Positions 1 through 5,019 of a DNA stretch of 11,189 nt are shown in pieces (the first letter of the stretch is position 1; each line of letters opens with the position of its first letter). The DNA lies in NCBI GenBank assembly GCA_017407305.1, contig JAFQWS010000101.1, positions 1 to 11,189 on the forward strand, in the 5' to 3' direction. The notes beneath the pieces are model-generated. The model saw nothing but the letters and a program-made list of their open reading frames with translations, was not told the origin of the DNA and searched no databases. The position numbers and the translations under genes are program-made. The stretch comes from Clostridia bacterium. Lineage in GTDB: Bacteria; Bacillota; Clostridia; Christensenellales; CAG-314.

Positions 1-36
1 AAAAAATTTTCTCAACAAAATAATATTTTCAAATGG

Positions 37-59
37 GCGTTTTGACAAAAGCAAAACGC
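37..59 (-). terminator. Possible weak terminator after nadE
   Basis: An 8-bp perfect stem (GCGTTTTG at 37-44 with CAAAACGC at 52-59, 7-nt loop) lies just past the nadE stop codon. Read on the minus strand it is followed by CCATTTGAAAATATT, which is U-rich but not a clean U-tract. It may be a weak or factor-assisted terminator. The window ends too close to see a better one. Confidence 0.4.
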
Positions 60-65
60 GAAAGG

Positions 66-1976
66 TTACATCAAATCTGCTTCTTCTTGCCATGCTTTGC
101 CTGTGGCATCGGAAGGAACGTTCCAACCACCACGTGCCGACAAGGTTACCGTGCCAATTTTTGCACAATCGGGACTGCAACTGCGCTTGAATTGCTGACT
201 GAAAAATCTATTTACAAAAACTTTGAGCCATTTTGATATTTCTTCCTTGGTATATACTCCGTCAAAAGTTATTTGAGCAATTCTATACAACTTTCTGGGA
301 GAGTAGCCATAACGGATGAAATAAAACAAGAAAAAGTCTTGCAATTGGTAAGGCCCGATTTTGTCTTCGCTCTTTTGGACGATTTTATTGTCCTTGTGAG
401 GAAGTAATTCGGGGGAAATGGGTGTATCCAAAATGTCCATAAGTGTTTTTTGAACACCTTTTTTGAGCCTTTGGGCTTCGTATGCAATAAGGTGTCTAAT
501 CAAAGTCTTGGGAACGTTGCCGTTGACTCCATACATTGACATTTGATCTCCGTTGAAGGTGGACCAGCCCAAAGCAATTTCCGAAAGGTCGCCTGTGCCC
601 ACCACCAAACCACCACGCATATTGGCAACGTCCATCAAAACTTGGGTGCGCTCCCTTGCTTGGGCGTTTTCGTACGTTACGTCGTGAACTCCTTTGGGAT
701 GTTTGATATCCATCAAATGACGGCTGACACTTGTTTTGATGGAAATTTTCATAAACTCTGCGCCCAAAAGCTTGGTCAAAGTTTTGGAATTTTCTCTCGT
801 TCGGTCGGTCGTGCCAAAACAAGGCATTGTGATACCCACCACTTTGAAGTCTTTTTGTTGCTCCAAAGGTAACAATTGCTTTGCACGAGTGGCAACCAAC
901 AATGCCAAAGAACTGTCCAAACCACCACTTATGCCCAAAACAGCGCATTTTGCATTGACGTGTTGCAATCTTTTTGCCAATGAGTGCGCTTGCATTGTCA
1001 AAACAAGTTCGCAACGTTTTGCCAATTGCTCTTTGTCGCTGGGAACAAAAGGATTTGCCAAAAATTCCCTTTCCAATTTGCCATAATCCTCTGCATCAAA
1101 GTAAACGGCTTGATAGTCTTGTGGAACGTCTCCATTGGTGTTGCTGTTGCGTCTTACGTGAGTTAAATACTCCACGTCCACGTCGGCTGTGGTTATCGTT
1201 TGGCTGAACAACTGACTTTGCGCAAGAGTTTTGCCGTCTTCCACAATCAAACAATGTCCGGAAAAAATCAAGTCTGCAGTGCTTTCGCCCACAGATGCCG
1301 AAGAATATACGTAGGCACAATGAGTTTTGCCCGAATGCACTTCCAACAGCTTTTGACGGAACTCTGCCTTACCCACCACTTCGTTGCTTGCCGACAAGTT
1401 GACGACAACGGTTGCGCCTGCGCTGGTGTGTTGGATAGAAGGGGGTTGCGATACCCAAACGTCTTCGCAAATTTCACAAGCCACCACAAAGTCTTTGGCT
1501 TGGTTGCATTTGAACAACAATTTCGTGCCAAAAGGAACTTTACGTTGCAAAAGGTCAATTTCAATCGTTTTGTCAAGGGGAGGAGCAAAAACACGTTTTT
1601 CGCCAAATTCGCTGTAATTGGGACGATTGGATTTGGGAATTACCCCCAAAATTTTGCCATCACACAAAGCTACTGCCACGTTGTAAACGTTGGAGAAAAG
1701 GTTCAAAGGCATACCAACAAAGGTCAAAACTTTTTTTCCTAGCGAGTGTTTCAAAATTGCCTCCAAACCCCACAACGCCTTGTCCAACAAGGTCTTGTGA
1801 AAAAACATATCTCCTGCCGTGTAGGAAGTGATGCACATTTCGGGGAAAACCACCACTTTTGCCCCCAATTGATATGCCTTGTCCAAGTCGTTGCAAATCT
1901 CGCCAACGTTGTATGAAACGTCGGCCACCTTTACTTTGGGTGATATGGATGCTACTTTGATAAATCCGTCTTTCAT
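66..1976 (-). CDS. nadE: Glutamine-dependent NAD+ synthetase, 636 aa
   Basis: This enzyme makes NAD+ from deamido-NAD+ (NaAD), ATP and glutamine, the last step of cytoplasmic NAD biosynthesis. Two domains are visible. The N-terminal nitrilase-type glutaminase (about residues 5-280) carries the expected triad: Glu46 in VFPEMCITSY, Lys115 in GVIPKSNRPN and nucleophile Cys170 in CEICEDVW. The C-terminal synthetase (about 325-636) carries the ATP P-loop SGGLDSS at 350-356, the stretch YENAQARERTQ, GTGDLSEIALGW at 460-471, and the family C-terminal block FKRSCSPDCAKIGT. The length fits the long bacterial form that has its own glutaminase, so no separate ammonia donor is needed. The start at 1976 has GGAG (1982-1985) five bases upstream. 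The gene is transcribed alone and diverges from the tRNA. All key residues are present and no damage is seen. Confidence 0.96.
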   Translation of the reverse strand: MKDGFIKVASISPKVKVADVSYNVGEICNDLDKAYQLGAKVVVFPEMCITSYTAGDMFFHKTLLDKALWGLEAILKHSLGKKVLTFVGMPLNLFSNVYNVAVALCDGKILGVIPKSNRPNYSEFGEKRVFAPPLDKTIEIDLLQRKVPFGTKLLFKCNQAKDFVVACEICEDVWVSQPPSIQHTSAGATVVVNLSASNEVVGKAEFRQKLLEVHSGKTHCAYVYSSASVGESTADLIFSGHCLIVEDGKTLAQSQLFSQTITTADVDVEYLTHVRRNSNTNGDVPQDYQAVYFDAEDYGKLEREFLANPFVPSDKEQLAKRCELVLTMQAHSLAKRLQHVNAKCAVLGISGGLDSSLALLVATRAKQLLPLEQQKDFKVVGITMPCFGTTDRTRENSKTLTKLLGAEFMKISIKTSVSRHLMDIKHPKGVHDVTYENAQARERTQVLMDVANMRGGLVVGTGDLSEIALGWSTFNGDQMSMYGVNGNVPKTLIRHLIAYEAQRLKKGVQKTLMDILDTPISPELLPHKDNKIVQKSEDKIGPYQLQDFFLFYFIRYGYSPRKLYRIAQITFDGVYTKEEISKWLKVFVNRFFSQQFKRSCSPDCAKIGTVTLSARGGWNVPSDATGKAWQEEADLM

Positions 1977-2038
1977 TTTTACTCCATTTTATTCAAACTT
2001 TTGACCTTTTGACAATGCTCACAAAGGGATTTTGTAAA

Positions 2039-2071
2039 TTTTGCCAAAAAATTGGAGTAGTTTTGGCAAAA
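2039..2071 (-). promoter_or_regulatory. 11-bp inverted repeat in the nadE leader
   Basis: TTTTGCCAAAA (2039-2049) and its exact reverse complement TTTTGGCAAAA (2061-2071) lie between the predicted nadE transcription start (about 2096) and its start codon. The arms begin 22 bp apart, about two helical turns, which suits a dimeric repressor. As RNA the pair also forms an 11-bp stem. No NAD regulator is encoded here, so the operator reading is inference. Confidence 0.45.
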
Positions 2072-2102
2072 ATTTGTGTAAAATTTATATTTTCTTGCAA
2101 TT

Positions 2103-2131
2103 ATTGTATCACTTTTGTATTGATTTGTAAA
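2103..2131 (-). promoter_or_regulatory. Predicted sigma-A promoter of nadE
   Basis: Read on the minus strand: -35 TTTACA (2126-2131), a 17-bp spacer and -10 TACAAT (2103-2108). Each box matches the consensus at five of six positions. Transcription would start near 2096, leaving a leader of about 120 nt that contains the inverted repeat at 2039-2071. Confidence 0.6.
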
Positions 2132-2175
2132 TACTTTGAATTATTTATTTTTAAAATTATATTTATTTTAGCGTT

Positions 2176-2228
2176 TTTTTACAAAAATGCGCAGTTTGGC
2201 AACTGCGGTTGAGGTGGTTTTGTAAAAA
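2176..2228. other. Nested perfect hairpin between nadE and tRNA-Ala
   Basis: An outer 11-bp perfect stem (TTTTTACAAAA at 2176-2186 with TTTTGTAAAAA at 2218-2228) encloses an inner 7-bp perfect stem (CGCAGTT at 2190-2196 with AACTGCG at 2201-2207, loop TGGC). No protein gene covers it. It lies upstream of both divergent promoters, so it is not an obvious terminator of either unit. It could be a small RNA, a remnant terminator or a protein-binding site. The rest of 1977-2342 is AT-rich promoter sequence without a convincing ORF. Confidence 0.4.
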
Positions 2229-2301
2229 TTGTTCGCCTAAAAGGCAAAGTGCAAAGTTCTTTCCCTTTTGAAAGAGTCAATAAAAAGTTTGAGCATTTTT
2301 G

Positions 2302-2330
2302 TTGCATACAAACAAAAACTGTGTTACAAT
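2302..2330 (+). promoter_or_regulatory. Predicted promoter of tRNA-Ala
   Basis: -35 TTGCAT (2302-2307), 17-bp spacer, -10 TACAAT (2325-2330). Transcription would start near 2337, about six bases before the mature tRNA 5' end, a usual arrangement for a single tRNA gene. Confidence 0.65.
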
Positions 2331-2342
2331 TTGAAAGTACAT

Positions 2343-2417
<75 letters not shown>

Positions 2418-2418
<1 letters not shown>

Positions 2419-2450
2419 AAAAAGACGAAAGCTTTTGTTTTCGTCTTTTT
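2418..2450 (+). terminator. Terminator immediately after tRNA-Ala
   Basis: GACGAAA (2424-2430) pairs with TTTCGTC (2438-2444) around a 7-nt loop. The stem can extend through the flanking A run and T run. A run of seven T residues follows the core stem. It starts directly at the CCA end and lies inside the repeat-bounded segment, so it may have arrived with the element. Confidence 0.75.
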
Positions 2451-2454
2451 TTAT

Positions 2455-2616
2455 CCATTGCAAAAGCAATGGTATATCATTGCCGACAGGCGTATATCAT
2501 CACCGAAGGTGTATATCATCAACCGAAGGTTGCATTTTTTTGCAATGATGATATACAAGTCTGCGACTTGGTGATATACAAAACTTCGTTTTGATGATAT
2601 CCACGGCTTTGCCGTG
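2455..2616. repeat. Mirror-arranged array of small hairpins with a TATATCAT linker
   Basis: Left half: hairpins CCATTGC/GCAATGG (2455-2472), TGCC/GGCG (2481-2492), CACC/GGTG (2501-2511) and CAACC/GGTTG (2520-2532), each of the first three followed by TATATCAT (2473, 2493, 2512). Centre: TTGCA/TGCAA around a T run (2530-2545). Right half: linkers in the opposite orientation, ATGATATAC (2548-2556), GTGATATAC (2571-2579) and ATGATAT (2594-2600), with hairpins CAAGTC/GACTTG (2556-2570), CAAAAC/GTTTTG (2579-2593) and CACGGC/GCCGTG (2602-2616). Linkers are conserved while stem sequences differ and stay paired. Loops are mostly three bases, GAA or its complement TTC being commonest. Left and right linkers could also pair with each other, making one large branched palindrome. 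Confidence 0.8.
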
Positions 2617-2670
2617 ATATGATGGTAAAATATAACGAAGTTGCTCACTATTCCGTCACTGTGTTCCTTA

Positions 2671-2691
2671 CGAGTTCCCTTATCTCCACCA
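2671..2691 (+). repeat. Downstream copy of the tRNA-Ala 3' end (attachment-site candidate)
   Basis: An exact 21-base copy of 2398-2418: part of the T loop, the 3' T stem, the 3' acceptor strand and CCA. The sequence before it does not supply a 5' T stem, so no tRNA can fold here. Only the terminal part was duplicated, as expected for an attachment site rather than a whole-gene duplication. Confidence 0.85.
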
Positions 2692-2703
2692 TTGGCAACT
2701 TTT

Positions 2704-2733
2704 ATCGAACTCTGTGAAAGGGTTCGATTTTTT
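2704..2733 (+). terminator. Strong terminator, probably the original tRNA-Ala terminator
   Basis: ATCGAACTC (2704-2712) pairs with GGGTTCGAT (2720-2728) with one G-U pair and a 7-nt loop, followed by six T residues. It begins 12 bases after the second copy of the tRNA 3' end, the distance expected for a tRNA terminator. No other transcript obviously needs it. Confidence 0.8.
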
Positions 2734-2748
2734 ATTAAAAGGAGCAAT

Positions 2749-2799
2749 ATGAATTTAGAAGAATATAATAAGGTTAAAAATCCTTGTTTTAAACACTAA
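2749..2799 (+). CDS. Possible 16-residue peptide or gene remnant
   Basis: A good ribosome binding site (AAAAGGAG, 2737-2744) sits four bases before an ATG that opens a 16-codon frame, MNLEEYNKVKNPCFKH, ending in TAA. The site is better than chance would often give. The frame is not continuous with the acyltransferase at 2888 and no homology is recognised. It could be a leader peptide, a short independent peptide, or the stub of a gene lost by deletion. No clear promoter separates it from the terminator just upstream, so expression is doubtful. Confidence 0.3.
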   Translation: MNLEEYNKVKNPCFKH

Positions 2800-2834
2800 A
2801 TTAACAGTTAAATTAGTATTTTTCAAAATTTTTA

Positions 2835-2873
2835 TTGGACCTATTTGTTTTTTGTGATATTACGTATTACGTA
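2835..2873 (+). promoter_or_regulatory. Possible promoter of the acyltransferase with a doubled TACGTA site
   Basis: TTGGAC (2835-2840) and TATTAC (2858-2863) are 17 bp apart, with TGA just before the -10 (extended -10 type). The -35 match is poor. Overlapping the -10 and predicted start are two TACGTA palindromes (2861-2866 and 2868-2873) one base apart, placed where a repressor could act. Confidence 0.4.
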
Positions 2874-2887
2874 GAATTGGAGTACAT

Positions 2888-3613
2888 ATGAAGAAAAAGG
2901 GAAAATTGAAAAATAAACGTTCATTTTGGTTTAGATGTTTGAAAGGTTTTATGAAACTGTTTATAAAGAAACCAACCTTTGTTTATTTGGGCGAAAAAAT
3001 TAAGCCCGGTTCTTTAATTTTAAGCAACCATGAAGGCACGTCTGCCCCTCTTGCATTCGAATTATATTTGAATGAGCCAATTAGACTTTGGGGGGCTTGG
3101 CAAATGAACTCTAACCTTGTTCAGTTGTATAAATATCAAACTAAAGAATATTACCATGGCAAAAAACACTGGAACTTATTTGCAGCTCGCATGTTCTGCC
3201 TTGTTGCATCTCCTTTGACTTGGATATTCTATCGTGGACTAAAACTCATATCTGTTTATAAAGACACTAGGTTTAGAACTACAATTAAAGAAAGTATTCA
3301 AACAATTAAGAACGGTCAAAGTGTTGTTATATATCCTGAAGATTCCACTAAAGGTTACTTACCCGTGCTTGAAGGTTTCCATGCTGGATTCGTTGTTCTT
3401 GCAAATGCATGCTTAAAAGAAGGTATTGATCTTCCAATACATTTAGCATATCTAAACAAAGCCGAACGCAAATATATAATTGATGAACCTATTATGTTCT
3501 CAACTCTTGCCAATTTACCGAAAGAAGAAATATCTAAAAAATTATGCGACAGGTTGAATTCTATTTCTGGAGTAAATCAATCATCTAATACCACATCAGA
3601 GCTTGATAAATAA
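2888..3613 (+). CDS. PlsC-like lysophospholipid acyltransferase family protein, 241 aa
   Basis: Probably moves an acyl chain onto a lysophospholipid or related acceptor at the inner face of the membrane. Support comes from the order of acyltransferase-type motifs. SNHEGTSAPLAFE (residues 46-58) corresponds to the NHX4D block, with His48 kept but Ala53 where Asp is canonical. VVIYPEDSTKGY matches the FPEGT-type acceptor-binding block. The LPIHLAYL stretch resembles the late proline motif. The N-terminus is very basic (MKKKGKLKNKR) and amphipathic, suggesting peripheral membrane binding. GGAG (2879-2882) supports the start. Leucine codons are mainly TTA and CTT, whereas nadE, the hydrolase and the ABC gene favour TTG, so the gene may be acquired. 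It lies just downstream of the tRNA-linked element. Exact substrate is unknown, and a catalytically altered relative is possible. Confidence 0.7.
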   Translation: MKKKGKLKNKRSFWFRCLKGFMKLFIKKPTFVYLGEKIKPGSLILSNHEGTSAPLAFELYLNEPIRLWGAWQMNSNLVQLYKYQTKEYYHGKKHWNLFAARMFCLVASPLTWIFYRGLKLISVYKDTRFRTTIKESIQTIKNGQSVVIYPEDSTKGYLPVLEGFHAGFVVLANACLKEGIDLPIHLAYLNKAERKYIIDEPIMFSTLANLPKEEISKKLCDRLNSISGVNQSSNTTSELDK

Positions 3614-3626
3614 CATGAATAAAAAC

Positions 3627-3673
3627 AAGAGCAAGAATAAGAGGATTTCCTTCTATTCTTGCTCTTTCTATTT
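3627..3673 (+). terminator. Terminator of the acyltransferase gene
   Basis: A 13-bp perfect stem (AAGAGCAAGAATA at 3627-3639 with TATTCTTGCTCTT at 3654-3666) closes a 14-nt loop, followed by TCTATTT. It begins 13 bases after the stop codon. The A-rich left flank makes it possibly active in both directions. Confidence 0.8.
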
Positions 3674-3684
3674 GTAAAGGGGTT

Positions 3685-3746
3685 TGGGCTTAGCCCATAT
3701 TTGCGTTTGACCTGTCAAATGCGACGCTTGCACTTTTGTCAAAGTG
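3685..3746. repeat. Cluster of three adjacent small hairpins
   Basis: TGGGC/GCCCA (3685-3697, 3-base loop), GCGTTTGAC/GTCAAATGC (3703-3722, one G-U pair, 2-base turn) and CACTTT/AAAGTG (3731-3746, loop TGTC) follow each other closely, and the terminator at 3765 makes a fourth. No ORF covers them. The cluster resembles the array at 2455-2616 in having small stems and tiny loops, but it lacks the TATATCAT linker. It may be a small structured RNA or a repeat relic. The remaining bases to 3900 are AT-rich and I see nothing else in them. Confidence 0.5.
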
Positions 3747-3764
3747 TCAATTCTCCGCTAAGGA

Positions 3765-3790
3765 CATCACGTTTTTGTGATGGCTTTTTT
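3765..3790 (+). terminator. Terminator downstream of the hairpin cluster
   Basis: CATCAC (3765-3770) and GTGATG (3777-3782) form a 6-bp stem with loop GTTTTT, then GCTTTTTT. The acyltransferase already has a terminator at 3627-3666, so this one may end a separate small transcript or act as a backup. Confidence 0.65.
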
Positions 3791-3900
3791 ATTGTTTTTG
3801 TGTTGTAGAAGTTTTGGTAGGCTTTTGGCAAATTTGAGCAAATTGTAAATAATCTTGCATCTCTGCTTTTATTTTTTTTAATTCAACAAGGTAATTTGCA

Positions 3901-3928
3901 TTGTTTTTGAAACAATTTGGTGTATAAT
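3901..3928 (+). promoter_or_regulatory. Predicted promoter of the alpha/beta hydrolase
   Basis: -35 TTGTTT (3901-3906), 16-bp spacer, perfect -10 TATAAT (3923-3928). Transcription should start about seven bases downstream, at or next to the ATG at 3935, which implies a leaderless mRNA. Confidence 0.55.
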
Positions 3929-3934
3929 ATTGAT

Positions 3935-4897
3935 ATGAAAATCAAGTTGAAACAACTGGATAAAGAGTTGCGTTTTACCGGTTTTGTGGTAAGAACGGCT
4001 TTGCCCCACTACACAAAAAGCATTTTCCGTTTGGCAAATGGTTTTTTGCGTATCTTTTTGCGTGGACGAAAAGTCAAAGACCTGAACGTGCGCCACGAAG
4101 AAACGTTGCGACAAGACGGCACGAAGTTGCGCTTGTTGGTGTGCAGTCCCGACAACCCCCAAAATGCAACGGGAGTGTTGTGGCTTCACGGTGGCGGATT
4201 TGCAATGGGTACTCCCGAACAAGATTTTGGACACATAAGATTGTTTGTCAAAAAGTTTGGCTGTGTTGTGGTGGCTCCCTATTACCGATTGACGACAAAA
4301 GCAACTTGGCCTGCCCAAACGGAAGATTGCTACGCTGCGCTCAAATGGTTGAAAGACAATGCAAAAAATTTGGGCGTGAACGACAGTCAATTGTTCGTTG
4401 CAGGCAATAGTGCCGGAGGCGGATTGACGGTGGCTACCTGCCTTATGGCAAGAGATAAAAAGGAAGTAAACGTTGCATTTCAGTTGCCTCTTTATCCAAT
4501 GTTGGACGACAGAGATACCCAAACAAACGCCAACAACGACGCTCCCAACTGGAACACAAAAAGCAACCAACTTGCTTGGAAAATGTACTTGGGCGGATTG
4601 TATCAAAAAGACGACGTACCCACCTACGCCGCTGCCAGTAGAGAAACAAATTTGAAAGGTATGCCCCCTTGTTGCACCTTTGTTGGAGACGTTGATCCTT
4701 TCTTGGCGGAAACACAAACCTACGTTCAAACGTTGACCAACTGCCAAGTTGACGTACAATTTAGGGTGTTTAAGGGTGGATTTCACGCATTTGAGTTGTT
4801 GTGTCCAAAAAGCAAAATTGGAATTGAAGCAACAAAGTTTTATACCGATGCAATTGAACACGCAATAAAAAATTACTTTGCACCACAAGAAAAATAA
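3935..4897 (+). CDS. Alpha/beta hydrolase, HSL/acetyl-esterase type, 320 aa
   Basis: A serine carboxylester hydrolase of the hormone-sensitive-lipase family (the Aes-like group), probably cytoplasmic since no signal peptide is seen. The oxyanion-hole motif HGGG is at residues 85-88, the nucleophile elbow GNSAGG has Ser159 (the usual form is GDSAGG), the family block YPMLDDR is at 187-193, the acid is probably Asp254 in GDVDPF, and His284 sits in GGFHAF. Length is normal for the family. A TTG at 3917 would add six residues but lies upstream of the -10 box, so ATG 3935 is preferred. No Shine-Dalgarno precedes it, consistent with leaderless translation. The natural substrate, short acyl or acetyl esters, cannot be read from the sequence. 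It is convergent with the next gene and shares its terminator. Confidence 0.9.
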   Translation: MKIKLKQLDKELRFTGFVVRTALPHYTKSIFRLANGFLRIFLRGRKVKDLNVRHEETLRQDGTKLRLLVCSPDNPQNATGVLWLHGGGFAMGTPEQDFGHIRLFVKKFGCVVVAPYYRLTTKATWPAQTEDCYAALKWLKDNAKNLGVNDSQLFVAGNSAGGGLTVATCLMARDKKEVNVAFQLPLYPMLDDRDTQTNANNDAPNWNTKSNQLAWKMYLGGLYQKDDVPTYAAASRETNLKGMPPCCTFVGDVDPFLAETQTYVQTLTNCQVDVQFRVFKGGFHAFELLCPKSKIGIEATKFYTDAIEHAIKNYFAPQEK

Positions 4898-4960
4898 CCC
4901 TTTTAATGGACTTGGGAAAACTGATTTTGACAAAGGCAAAACTTTGAAGTATCAAAACAA

Positions 4961-5006
4961 AAAAAAGAGCAAACACCAAAATGATTTTGAGTGTTTGCTC
5001 TTTTTG
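4961..5006. terminator. Bidirectional terminator between hydrolase and O-antigen-ligase-like gene
   Basis: AAAAAAGAGCAAACAC (4961-4976) pairs with GTGTTTGCTC plus its T run (4991-5005). An A run on one side and a T run on the other let the one hairpin end both convergent transcripts. Its 3' edge is 14 bases from the stop codon of the minus-strand gene. Confidence 0.85.
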
Positions 5007-5019
5007 TTTGTAAAAATTT

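Noticed and set aside
2455..2616. CRISPR array
   Set aside because: The repeated unit is only about 8 bases, spacing is 19-23 bp, the intervening sequences are themselves hairpins, orientation inverts midway, and no cas genes are present.
2625..2691. Second tRNA gene ending at the duplicated CCA
   Set aside because: Only the 3' T arm and acceptor strand are present. The preceding bases provide no matching 5' acceptor, D arm or anticodon arm.
3878..4939. 353-codon open frame on the minus strand, opposite the hydrolase
   Set aside because: It is fully antisense to a gene with complete catalytic motifs, overlaps its promoter, is rich in Cys/His/Gln in the way of a shadow frame, and resembles no protein family.
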